From Pseudomonas capeferrum (GTDB lineage Bacteria > Pseudomonadota > Gammaproteobacteria > Pseudomonadales > Pseudomonadaceae): DNA of 64,000 nt. The stretch's first letter is position 1. The number at the start of each line of letters is the position of its first letter. The notes below the pieces were generated by a model that saw nothing but the letters and a program-made list of their open reading frames with translations, was not told the origin of the DNA and searched no databases. Positions 1-7,629 of the stretch are shown in pieces. The DNA is taken from NCBI RefSeq assembly GCF_013523055.1, contig NZ_JAAMQM010000003.1:248001-312000 (forward strand), given 5' to 3'. A program made the position numbers and the translations under genes.

Positions 1-456
1 ATCGCGTGGCGCTACAACATCCCCGAGATGGTGTACCCGGAAGCGCTGACTCCAGGCGAACGCGAGATCGGCACCCGCACTGACCGCAACCTCTGGGGCA
101 ACGTCTATCCACGCGGCGGCTTCCTGCACCAAAGCGACGACTACATGGCCGGCGCGGTGGTGGCCCAACGTGCCGGGGATGTCGTCACCCGCCGCGGCCA
201 AATCCACCTCTACCAGCCTCTGCTCGCCGATGCCGCGGACGGCTACTGGCCAGCCGGAGATCTGATCGAGAGCGACGCCACGACAGGCAAGTGGCAGGAA
301 TTGACACCGACGCTCTCTCGCACGTGCGCGGTCTTCCCTCACTCCGAAAACCGCGTGCAGGCGCAGCAGGGTGATTACGCCTGGGCGCTGTGGCGACCCT
401 ATAGCTGCTGCGAACGCGAAGGTCAGGTGTTTCTGGGCAGCGTCGATTTCAACTGA
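1..456 (+). CDS. ICE conjugation protein, TIGR03756/TraU-like (C-terminal part)
   Basis: The reading frame is open from the first base of the window, so the gene begins outside it; about 151 C-terminal residues are present. The block around YPRGGFLHQSDDYMAGAVVAQRAGDVV, split by the usual cysteine pair in WRPYSCCEREG near the end, resembles the TraU-like TIGR03756 proteins of PFGI-1/ICEclc-type elements. These are thought to act in the periplasm in mating-pair formation. It lies nine bases before a TIGR03755-like gene, the order normal for these elements. The family call rests on these motifs and on the neighbours, not on an alignment. Confidence 0.7.
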   Translation: MAWRYNIPEMVYPEALTPGEREIGTRTDRNLWGNVYPRGGFLHQSDDYMAGAVVAQRAGDVVTRRGQIHLYQPLLADAADGYWPAGDLIESDATTGKWQELTPTLSRTCAVFPHSENRVQAQQGDYAWALWRPYSCCEREGQVFLGSVDFN

Positions 457-464
457 GGCAGGCC

Positions 465-1868
465 ATGATGACCCGTTGCATATCCTCTCCTGCTGCAATG
501 CCGCGCCCTCTCCTTCTAACCGCTGTTTTGATGATGGCATGCACCAATGCATCTGCTCAGACCAGCGTCAACCAACATGGTGTGCAACACCAGGGCTCCG
601 TGATCGGTGACGATGTGCTGTATTCGATCGGCGGCGGCCAGGCCGTGTCGATGACACCTGCGTCCAATATGCGCTCCATTGGCGTCGGCGTCGGCTGGGA
701 CAGCAATCTGATCTGCGGCGATATGTCTATCTCGACCACGATCCAGAACCAGTTGAACGGCGTGACCAACGGGTTCCAGACCATCATGTCCTCAGTCATT
801 CAGAACGCTACGGCCGCCGTGGCGTCGTTGCCAGCACTGATCATTCAGAGGGCGGACCCCGGGCTATACAACCTGCTGACCAACGGCGTGCTGCAGGCTC
901 GGCTGGACTTCGACCGCTCCAAACTGACCTGTCGCGCAATGGCGGAGAAAATGGGCGACATGGCCGGCGGCCAGATCGGATGGAGCCAGCTCGCCGATGG
1001 CATGGTACTTAGGCAAGCCGTTTCAAGTACCGACGCCGTATCAGCCATCGAGCAGACCGAATCTAGCCGCGGCAACGAAGGGGTGACCTGGGTCGGTGGT
1101 GAAAATGCGGGAGGCATGGGGCAGCGCCCGATTCGCGTCGTCAGTGATGTCACCCGCGCCGGCTACAACCTAGTTAATGGGCGCGATGTCGACGACACGA
1201 GCTCGATTGATCCGAGCAGTTGCGGTGGCAACCTGACCTGCCAGACCTGGAACTCGCCCACCGCAGCCTCAGCCTGGGCCGTACGGGTGCTGGGCGAGCA
1301 AGAGCAGCGCACGTGCGAAGCATGCACCAAGACTATGACGATGCCCGGAGTCGGCCTGACGCCGCTGATCCAGGAGGAATACGAGGAGAGGCTCGAAGTA
1401 CTCCAGGGGCTGATCGCCGGCAGCCAGCCCCTAAGCTTCGACAATTTACAGACGGTCGGCAGCGCCTCGCTGCCAATCACGCGCGGCGTGATTGAAGCAC
1501 TGCGCGACGAACCCGATCAAGACATCCTGGCGCGGCGCCTCGCTTCGGAAATCGCCTTGTCCAGCGTGCTCGAAAAAGCATTGCTGCTGCAACGTACCCT
1601 GCTGACTGGACGCAAAGAACCGAACGTTGCAGCCAACGAATTAGCGCAAAAAGCAGTTTCACGCGAAAGCGATCTACTCGACCGCGAAATCCATAACCTG
1701 AAAACCGAGCTGGAGCTGCGCCGCGAGCTGGCGAGCAATTCGCCCACTGCCATCATCCAGCGTCACAGCGCACGCTCTGCGGGCTCGCGAGGCATCTATC
1801 AAGGTGATCCGACCCGCGACCGGCTCGATCAGTTGCAGCGCCCACCAAGCAGCGGGAGCACTCCATGA
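465..1868 (+). CDS. ICE conjugation protein, TIGR03755 (PFL_4711-like) family
   Basis: A 467-residue protein with an N-terminal export signal: a hydrophobic stretch at about residues 13-25 ends in NASAQ, a likely signal peptidase I site. The mature part begins with a Gly/Ser-rich region and has paired cysteines (for example CGGNLTCQTW and CEACTKT) that suggest periplasmic disulfides, and a charged, coiled-coil-like C-terminus. Size, export signal and place between a TraU-like gene and a TraG-N-like gene match the PFL_4711 family of conjugative-element proteins, whose exact role is unknown. A GAGG site precedes the ATG. Its stop overlaps the next start, which suggests translational coupling. 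Confidence 0.75.
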   Translation: MMTRCISSPAAMPRPLLLTAVLMMACTNASAQTSVNQHGVQHQGSVIGDDVLYSIGGGQAVSMTPASNMRSIGVGVGWDSNLICGDMSISTTIQNQLNGVTNGFQTIMSSVIQNATAAVASLPALIIQRADPGLYNLLTNGVLQARLDFDRSKLTCRAMAEKMGDMAGGQIGWSQLADGMVLRQAVSSTDAVSAIEQTESSRGNEGVTWVGGENAGGMGQRPIRVVSDVTRAGYNLVNGRDVDDTSSIDPSSCGGNLTCQTWNSPTAASAWAVRVLGEQEQRTCEACTKTMTMPGVGLTPLIQEEYEERLEVLQGLIAGSQPLSFDNLQTVGSASLPITRGVIEALRDEPDQDILARRLASEIALSSVLEKALLLQRTLLTGRKEPNVAANELAQKAVSRESDLLDREIHNLKTELELRRELASNSPTAIIQRHSARSAGSRGIYQGDPTRDRLDQLQRPPSSGSTP

Positions 1869-2206
1869 GCATGGCGTGGCGGCGCCACTGGCTACGTCGC
1901 ACAAGTTTGACGCTGCTGTGGGTCCTTCTGCTACTGGTCGCGACAATCACTGCCAATGTCGTCGGCATCCACTTGGCCGGCGGCATCGACGGTTGGCAGC
2001 AATGGCTGGATGATCATAGCGGCCATTTCCTGGCTTGGCGGCTACTGCTCTATGCCGGCACCACTTGGTGCTGGTGCTGGATGCGGCGCCGTGTACTGGC
2101 TCGCGAGGCGGAAACCGGCACTTACCGGCGCCTGCGGACGGCCGAAATCGCTGCCGTCATCGCAATAGCAGCACTGGAAATCAGCCAGTTCGTACAAGGC
2201 GGATAA
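1865..2206 (+). CDS. small ICE inner-membrane protein
   Basis: A 113-residue protein with two or three predicted membrane segments (about residues 14-34, 58-72 and 90-107) and basic loops such as WMRRRVLAREAE between them. The start overlaps the stop of the upstream gene by four bases, and the TraG-N-like gene begins 12 bases downstream, so it is part of the conjugation operon. PFGI-1-type elements carry a small uncharacterised membrane protein at this position. No catalytic motif is visible, and the function is unknown beyond a probable part in the mating apparatus. Confidence 0.65.
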   Translation: MSMAWRRHWLRRTSLTLLWVLLLLVATITANVVGIHLAGGIDGWQQWLDDHSGHFLAWRLLLYAGTTWCWCWMRRRVLAREAETGTYRRLRTAEIAAVIAIAALEISQFVQGG

Positions 2207-2218
2207 CCGGAGGCTGCA

Positions 2219-3724
2219 ATGACCCTCTACACCACCGATTACCTTGAGTATTACCTGACGCTTGTCTCCTGGATCGTCCACAACGGCATTTGGGCAGTTC
2301 TCGTCGCCAGTGGCGTATTCGCCGTACCCTTTTTAGCGATCATCATTCAGGAATGGCTCAAGGCCCGCGCCGAAGGTGCCGACGAAGGAAACAAGGGCGC
2401 GTTGTCAGCCGTGCGCATCGAGAGCCGCGTCTATGTGTCCATCGTGGTTATCCTGTTTGCGGGCATGCCGTTCATCAACGTGGATTTCAACACGCTCCAG
2501 TTCGATCGCACCCGCTCAGCTCAATGCCAGGTGAGTGTCCCAGTGCCTGCTGAGACAGGCTGGTCCCAGTCCTTCAGCACCCTCAACAACCAGTCGGCCA
2601 AAGTGCCGGTGTGGTGGGCCTTCATGCACACCGTCTCGCGGGCGCTCACCGGCGCTGCGGTGGCGGCGATCCCCTGCGGCACCGATCTGCGGCAGATGCG
2701 CATGGAGGTCGACGCCACCCGCATCGATGATCCAGTCCTCGCCCAAGAGGTGAGCGATTTCACTCACGACTGCTATGGACCTGCACGCGCCAAGCTCTTC
2801 ATGAATCGCCCGACCCTGGACGAGGAGCAGATGTACGACGTGACCTGGATCGGTTCGCGCTTCTTCCTCAACACTGCGGGTTACTACGACATCTACCGGG
2901 CAATGACGCCACGCGAGGGCTGGGCCTACGACAGTGCCCGCGATGCTGGGTTGACTGAGGTGCCCAGCGGCGCGGGTTATCCAACCTGCAGTCAATGGTG
3001 GTCCAGCAGCGCGAACGGACTGCGTGCGCGCCTGCTCGGCCAGGTCGACCCCAGCTTGCTGACGCGGATCGGCGGCTGGGCCGGTTTCCTGTCACAGGAT
3101 CAGGTCAACGATTCGGTGATTCGCGCTATCGCGTCGCCCCGGCAGCAGAAGCTCAACCAGGGTGCGGTCTACAGCGACTACGGCGGCCAGATCGAAATGA
3201 GCATTCCCAACGTCGCCACCCGTGCCGTCAGTGACGCCGGGCTGACTATCGGCTCCATTGGATTCTTCCCCGCGGTGGATGCGGTGCGGCAGGCGCTGCC
3301 GATGGTTCTGGCATCGCTAAAGATGGCACTGGTGATTTGCATCCCGTTGGTGCTGGTTATCGGCACCTACGATCTCAAAACCGTAGTCACGATCAGCATC
3401 GTGCAGTTCGCGCTGTTTTTCGTCGATTTCTGGTTCCAGCTCGCGCGCTGGGTCGACTCGACGATTCTCGACGCGCTCTATGGTTGGGGCTGGGGCTGGA
3501 ATCGACCGCATGCGAACTTCGATCCGCTGATCGGCCTGAACAACACCTTCGGCGATATGGTCGTCAGCTTCGTGATGGCAACGATGTTTATCGTGTTGCC
3601 GGGATTTTGGATTGCGGCTCTGGGCTGGGCTGGTGTGCAGGCAGGCAACATCGCCCAGTTGATGGTTAACGCCTCAGATGGCGCGAAGTCAGCTGGAGGT
3701 AAAGCGGCTAACAAGGTTATTTAG
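2219..3724 (+). CDS. TraG N-terminal-domain conjugal transfer membrane protein
   Basis: A 501-residue polytopic membrane protein. Hydrophobic segments near residues 20-42 and 75-92 precede a long periplasmic region with cysteines (about 100-350), and a cluster of membrane helices follows (about 365-480, with the motif FFVDFWFQLARWVDSTIL). This layout is that of TraG_N proteins of ICEs, which act in mating-pair assembly or stabilisation at the inner membrane. A good ribosome site (GGAGG) precedes the ATG. Its 3' end overlaps the convergent DUF3742 gene by four bases. Codon use is like its neighbours. Confidence 0.8.
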   Translation: MTLYTTDYLEYYLTLVSWIVHNGIWAVLVASGVFAVPFLAIIIQEWLKARAEGADEGNKGALSAVRIESRVYVSIVVILFAGMPFINVDFNTLQFDRTRSAQCQVSVPVPAETGWSQSFSTLNNQSAKVPVWWAFMHTVSRALTGAAVAAIPCGTDLRQMRMEVDATRIDDPVLAQEVSDFTHDCYGPARAKLFMNRPTLDEEQMYDVTWIGSRFFLNTAGYYDIYRAMTPREGWAYDSARDAGLTEVPSGAGYPTCSQWWSSSANGLRARLLGQVDPSLLTRIGGWAGFLSQDQVNDSVIRAIASPRQQKLNQGAVYSDYGGQIEMSIPNVATRAVSDAGLTIGSIGFFPAVDAVRQALPMVLASLKMALVICIPLVLVIGTYDLKTVVTISIVQFALFFVDFWFQLARWVDSTILDALYGWGWGWNRPHANFDPLIGLNNTFGDMVVSFVMATMFIVLPGFWIAALGWAGVQAGNIAQLMVNASDGAKSAGGKAANKVI

Positions 3725-4074
3725 CGGTCGTCAGGGCTACCAGGGTCTACGCGCGTATCCCCTCGATAGAGCCCGTACCCAGACAGCCCCATGCGCCACT
3801 CCGGCTCGTCCTCATTAGAGGAATTACCGCCTACAACCGAAGCCGCAACCACTGCAAACAGAAGCACCAGAACCATCCAGAATGCGGCGTATAGCAGCAA
3901 GCCAAGCACCACCAACTTGGTAATCCAGAGCAAGGCGGTAGCTCCACCCGCAGGTAAACCGTGCTCTACAAGCCAACCATTCATCTTCCGCTCCTGACGC
4001 AGGCATCCACGCCACATCCGGCCGAGTATTTGGCCAAGGCGCTCCGCGAATGAATGCTGTGCAGAAGGTTTCAT
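3721..4074 (-). CDS. DUF3742 family membrane protein of ICE
   Basis: A 117-residue protein. A basic N-terminal region (residues 1-45) contains RLGQILGRMWRGCLRQERKMN, one strongly hydrophobic segment follows (about residues 46-82), and the tail is acidic and Gly-rich with GGNSSNEDEPEWRMGLSGYGLY. This pattern matches the DUF3742 proteins encoded opposite the TraG-N-like gene in PFGI-1-type elements. It is convergent with the conjugation operon and overlaps it by four bases. The molecular role is unknown. Confidence 0.75.
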   Translation of the reverse strand: MKPSAQHSFAERLGQILGRMWRGCLRQERKMNGWLVEHGLPAGGATALLWITKLVVLGLLLYAAFWMVLVLLFAVVAASVVGGNSSNEDEPEWRMGLSGYGLYRGDTRVDPGSPDDR

Positions 4075-4183
4075 GGTGGGTTACCTCTTGGTCGTTCTGT
4101 TGTGTCCCTCTCAACATCGGTTCAGCCGTGCTCGTGGCTCGCGTGGTTATTCAGGCGCAACGGGCATCGCCGCCGCCAACCGG

Positions 4184-4597
4184 TCAGACACCGTGACGCA
4201 ACCAAAACTCCGCAGGCGTTACGATGGCATACCGATCTGCCAGCGCCAGCAAGTCCTTGTCGCCGGTAATCAGATAATCGGCCTGCGCCGCCACCAGCGT
4301 GAGCAATACGAGCTGGTCAGCCGGGTCACGCAGATCTGCCGCATGTTCGCCCTCGGGCTCGACGATATCGACCAGGAACATAAGACTGTCGACCAGATCG
4401 CGGATCTCCACGGAGGTCATGCCAATCCTGGGCAAGCGCGGTAACACTCGGGCCAGCTCGTCCAGAATATAATGCGAAAGCACGACATCCAGACCGCCTT
4501 GGCGCCAGGCCGCCACAACGCGCCCCGGCACGCTGCCCGGATACGCCAAGCCCGACACCAGCACGTTGGTATCGAGTACCACGCGCAGCCCTGCCAT
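4184..4597 (-). CDS. PIN-domain toxin of a type II toxin-antitoxin pair
   Basis: A 137-residue PIN-domain protein. The conserved acidic residues of the family are visible: Asp in VVLDTNVLVSG near residue 9, acidic residues in the mid-region (DELARVL) and Asp in LITGDKDLLAL near residue 113. PIN toxins are metal-dependent RNases. The sequence is closest in style to the 'toxin component, PIN family' group rather than to classical VapC. Its ATG overlaps the stop codon of the upstream antitoxin gene, the typical coupling of such operons. It probably stabilises the ICE. Confidence 0.85.
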   Translation of the reverse strand: MAGLRVVLDTNVLVSGLAYPGSVPGRVVAAWRQGGLDVVLSHYILDELARVLPRLPRIGMTSVEIRDLVDSLMFLVDIVEPEGEHAADLRDPADQLVLLTLVAAQADYLITGDKDLLALADRYAIVTPAEFWLRHGV

Positions 4598-4869
4598 CAG
4601 TCCCGCTTCCGCTCAGCCGCAACCGCAGCCTCGATCTCGGCCAGACCATCTTCGACCGGTACATTGGCATAGGCCTCGCCGATCCGGCTGCTCAACGCAT
4701 CGAAGCGCTCCTGCATGCGTCGAATGCGGGCGAACAGCTCGGCGTCTACAAGGGCCGCAACCGGTTTACCGTCCTTCTTGATGACGATGCTGTCGTTGCG
4801 GTACTGCACCTGATTGAGCATCTCGCCCAGGTTCTGCCGGAAGCTCACGGCGCTGACTTCGGTAATCAT
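4597..4869 (-). CDS. Phd/YefM-type antitoxin
   Basis: The N-terminus MITEVSAVSFRQNLGEMLN is the Phd/YefM DNA-binding fold, followed by the strand pair SIVIKKDGKPVAALVD and an acidic helical C-terminus that would wrap the toxin. I start it at 4869 because AGGTGGG lies just upstream and the family motif begins directly there; an upstream in-frame ATG at 4941 would add 24 non-conserved residues crossing the promoter region. The product is about 90 residues, normal for the family. It should neutralise the downstream PIN toxin and repress its own promoter. Confidence 0.85.
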   Translation of the reverse strand: MITEVSAVSFRQNLGEMLNQVQYRNDSIVIKKDGKPVAALVDAELFARIRRMQERFDALSSRIGEAYANVPVEDGLAEIEAAVAAERKRD

Positions 4870-4891
4870 TACCCACCTCAGACTATATCGG

Positions 4892-4904
4892 TCAATATGA
4901 TTGA
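4892..4904. promoter_or_regulatory. palindrome upstream of the toxin-antitoxin operon
   Basis: TCAATATGATTGA is a perfect inverted repeat (TCAAT, three-base spacer, ATTGA) about 25 bases upstream of the antitoxin start, in an unusually AT-rich patch. Phd/YefM antitoxins bind such short palindromes to autoregulate. The operator role is inferred from position. Confidence 0.5.
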
Positions 4905-5308
4905 TATGGTCATTATGGTCTAGGTTCGGCATGGTGTCCATCCGGATGGGCTGTGTGGGTCACCACGGTAGATCCGGAACAGCCTGCCTTCTCCAAACAA
5001 TCCGGTTTGGATCATTACCGCATTGTCTGCGGCAGCAAAGGGAGCAAGTGCCGCGCCAAAGAGCAAGGAAATGGAAAACACGGCGAAAGGCCCTGCCTGA
5101 ACTGAGCAAAGCGCACGGCAAAACGTGCTCCTTCTAGGGGCGCCCTCAAAGAGCACTCACCCACACCGCATAGACGCTCGCGGATGGTCGCCCGCGCCCG
5201 CTATATCAAAGGATTCCGGCAATGGCTCAAGGGAATGGGATTCAAGGGAAACGGGCCTATCCGGAAAAGGAAAAAGGCCCTCGCCTGCCTCAACTCCAGG
5301 TGCCGTCG
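4905..5308. other. non-coding stretch between toxin-antitoxin operon and relaxase
   Basis: About 400 bases between the antitoxin promoter and the chosen relaxase start. An in-frame ATG at 5222 could extend the relaxase N-terminally, but the extension looks like non-conserved Lys/Pro-rich sequence. I see no other gene, no terminator and no clear oriT-like inverted repeat here. Confidence 0.4.
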
Positions 5309-7099
5309 ATGCTCTCGCTATTCCAACGAAAACGCCCACCAGTAACGGCCTCGCTTTCCTCCACCGGAGACATGGAAAAAGGGCTGATGCGACCGGAGTC
5401 GGTCGCCGCCCTGCTGTCCACAGCGCGCCGGCAGAAACTGCTGGAGCACATCTGGCAACGCACCTCGCTCTCGCGCAAGCATTTCGCTTCACTCTACTTG
5501 GCTCCGCTGCAACGCTATGCCGAGCTGGTCCAGCAGTTTCCTGCGTCGGAAGCGCATCACCATGCGTATCAAGGGGGGATGCTGGACCACGGCCTGGAAA
5601 TCGTCGCGTATGCGCTCAAACTGCGGCAGTCGTACCTGCTGCCCACCGGCACCACACCCGAAGACCAAGTCGTGCAAGCAGAAGCCTGGACCGCCGCCAT
5701 CGCCTACGCCGCGCTGCTGCATGACCTCGGCAAGATCGCCGTCGATCTGCACGTCGAACATACCGACGGCAGCGTTTGGCACCCCTGGCACGGCCCACTG
5801 GCCCGCCCCTACCGATTCCGCTACCGACAGGATCGCGAGTACCGCCTGCACAGCGCGGCCACGGGCTTGCTGTATCGACAGGTGCTCGATGCCGAGCTGC
5901 TCGACTGGCTCAGCACCTTTCCTCCGCTCTGGTCCGCACTGCTGTACGTCCTGGCCGGCCAGTACGAACACGCCGGCGTGCTCGGCGAGTTGGTGGTTCA
6001 GGCCGACCGTGCCTCGGTCGCCCAGTCACTCGGCGGCGATCCTGCACGCGCTATGGAGGCCCCGAAGCACGCGCTGCAGCGCAAGCTGCTCAACGGGCTG
6101 CGGTACTTGCTCAAGGAAGAGCTGAAACTCAACCAGCCCCAGGCTTCAGACGGCTGGCTGACACAGGACTCTCTGTGGCTGGTTAGCAAGACGGTTTCGG
6201 ACAAGTTGCGCGCGCACTTGCTGGCACAGGGCATAGACGGCATCCCCGCGAACAACACGGCGGTTTTCAACGTGCTGCAGGATCATGGCATGCTCCAGCC
6301 CACACCAGATGGCAAGGCGATATGGCGGGCAACAGTCACGAGCGACGCCGGCTGGTCGCACACCTTCACGCTGCTGCGACTCGCGCCATCTCTGATCTGG
6401 GAAGGAGACGATCGACCAGCGCCGTTCACTGGCACCGTCATAGTAGAGGTGCAGTCCAGCGAAGCACCCTCGACGCCATCCACCGATAGCGGTGATACAC
6501 CCCTGGAGGCCACCGCCCCACCTGTATGGCCTGTTCCCGCGGTCGATAGCGTTGACGCACTGCTGGCCTTACTCGGCACCTCCGATACCGAACCGCCACC
6601 GCAGGAGCAGGAAGTTGAACCACCGCCGGCAACTGGCACCAATGAGGTGTCCGTTCTTTACCAGGCCAGCGATTCAACGCCACCGCCAGTCCCTGTGCAT
6701 ACGACCACAGTGGACGGCGAACACTTCATGACCTGGCTGCAGCAACGCGTCCAGAGCCGCAAACTCATTATCAATGACGCCAGGGCCTTGGTGCATACCG
6801 TGGCCGACACGGCGTTTCTGGTCAGCCCGGGCGTGTTCCAGCGCTATGCACAGGAGCACCCGCAAACGGCCGTGCTCGCCAAGCAAGATCAGATAGCTGA
6901 CTGGCAATGGGTACAAAAACGCTTCGAGCAGTTGCAATTGCATCGCAAGCGGGACAGCGGCCGGAACATCTGGACCTGCGAGGTGACGGGGCCGCGGAAG
7001 TCACGGCGGCTGCATGGCTATCTGCTGAAAGAACTCCGGCAGCTGTTCGAGGAAGTGCCTCCCAACAACCCCTATCTACAGCTGCGCGTTGACGGTTGA
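5309..7099 (+). CDS. MobH-family conjugative relaxase (TraI_2 domain)
   Basis: A protein of about 596 residues. The N-terminal TraI_2 region has the metal-binding signature EAHHHAYQGGMLDHGLEIV and a downstream LLHDLGKIAVDL HD pair, the hallmark of MobH relaxases that nick oriT in ICEs of this class. A Pro/Glu-rich linker (about residues 375-475) separates this from a C-terminal domain with EHFMTWLQQRVQSRKLIINDARALVHTV, matching the TraI_2 C-terminal domain. I prefer the start at 5309 (AGGTG about eight bases upstream, typical MLSLFQRK beginning) over 5222. In related ICEs an integrase gene usually follows; none does here. Confidence 0.88.
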   Translation: MLSLFQRKRPPVTASLSSTGDMEKGLMRPESVAALLSTARRQKLLEHIWQRTSLSRKHFASLYLAPLQRYAELVQQFPASEAHHHAYQGGMLDHGLEIVAYALKLRQSYLLPTGTTPEDQVVQAEAWTAAIAYAALLHDLGKIAVDLHVEHTDGSVWHPWHGPLARPYRFRYRQDREYRLHSAATGLLYRQVLDAELLDWLSTFPPLWSALLYVLAGQYEHAGVLGELVVQADRASVAQSLGGDPARAMEAPKHALQRKLLNGLRYLLKEELKLNQPQASDGWLTQDSLWLVSKTVSDKLRAHLLAQGIDGIPANNTAVFNVLQDHGMLQPTPDGKAIWRATVTSDAGWSHTFTLLRLAPSLIWEGDDRPAPFTGTVIVEVQSSEAPSTPSTDSGDTPLEATAPPVWPVPAVDSVDALLALLGTSDTEPPPQEQEVEPPPATGTNEVSVLYQASDSTPPPVPVHTTTVDGEHFMTWLQQRVQSRKLIINDARALVHTVADTAFLVSPGVFQRYAQEHPQTAVLAKQDQIADWQWVQKRFEQLQLHRKRDSGRNIWTCEVTGPRKSRRLHGYLLKELRQLFEEVPPNNPYLQLRVDG

Positions 7100-7129
7100 T
7101 GGAGTTTCCTACCCGTGGAAACGCGGCAA

Positions 7130-7439
7130 TCAGAAACTCTTCTCGAACTTCAGCGCTGCTTCGGTCTGGCGATAGGAGTATGCCCAGTCGATGCTGCTAC
7201 GGTTGTCCGTGTATTTGAACCCCGCCCAGTGCGAAGCGCGGCATCTCCAAGTTGGCGATGTAGATATGCTGCTTGTCCTCGCGCAGCCGGCCGAGGAAGT
7301 AGTCCGGCTCGTCGTAGCGGGTGGTGCGGTACAAGGCGGCCATGAGGTTGAGGATCACGCCCACATCGAACAGATGGTAGACCCAGGTTGACCATGTATT
7401 GCACTGGCTCCCTCCTTTCGGCCAATGCAGTGGAAGGCT
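7130..7439 (-). pseudogene. fragment of outer-membrane beta-barrel protein, frameshifted
   Basis: The minus strand encodes about 75 residues in one frame (core TWVYHLFDVGVILNLM, then DEPDYFLGRLREDKQHIYIA and MPRFALGG). After a one-frame shift near 7205 it continues as GFKYTDNRSSIDWAYSYRQT and ends in KFEKSF with a stop. Alternating strands, a YTDNRSS..WAYSYRQTE turn and a terminal Phe are typical of the last strands of an outer-membrane barrel; the style recalls Slam-like/DUF560 proteins. There is no start codon or N-terminal domain. It appears to be a decayed 3' remnant left at the junction between ICE and catabolic genes. Confidence 0.5.
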
Positions 7440-7576
7440 TAAGTCTCTCGCCCAAGAACCGCGAGAGCTCTTCCGCTCATCAACAACAATCTACCTCCGC
7501 GAGCGAATGGGTGAATGAATCATACTTTCTTAGGAACCAAGTTAAAGTTGGGGAAATAGCACACTAAGTCTCTCTA

Positions 7577-7610
7577 CAAAAATGTGGTACCCCAACGTTG
7601 GAGTACCACA
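7577..7610 (-). terminator. rho-independent terminator of the acyl-CoA dehydrogenase gene
   Basis: On the minus strand, about 20 bases after the dehydrogenase stop, TGTGGTAC and GTACCACA form the arms of a long hairpin; the inner bases are also nearly palindromic around CCAACGTTGG. A TTTTT run follows directly. This is a strong intrinsic terminator shape. The surrounding 7455-7629 is AT-rich and contains no gene that I can support. Confidence 0.8.
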
Positions 7611-7629
7611 TAACGAAGTTTAAAGAGAG

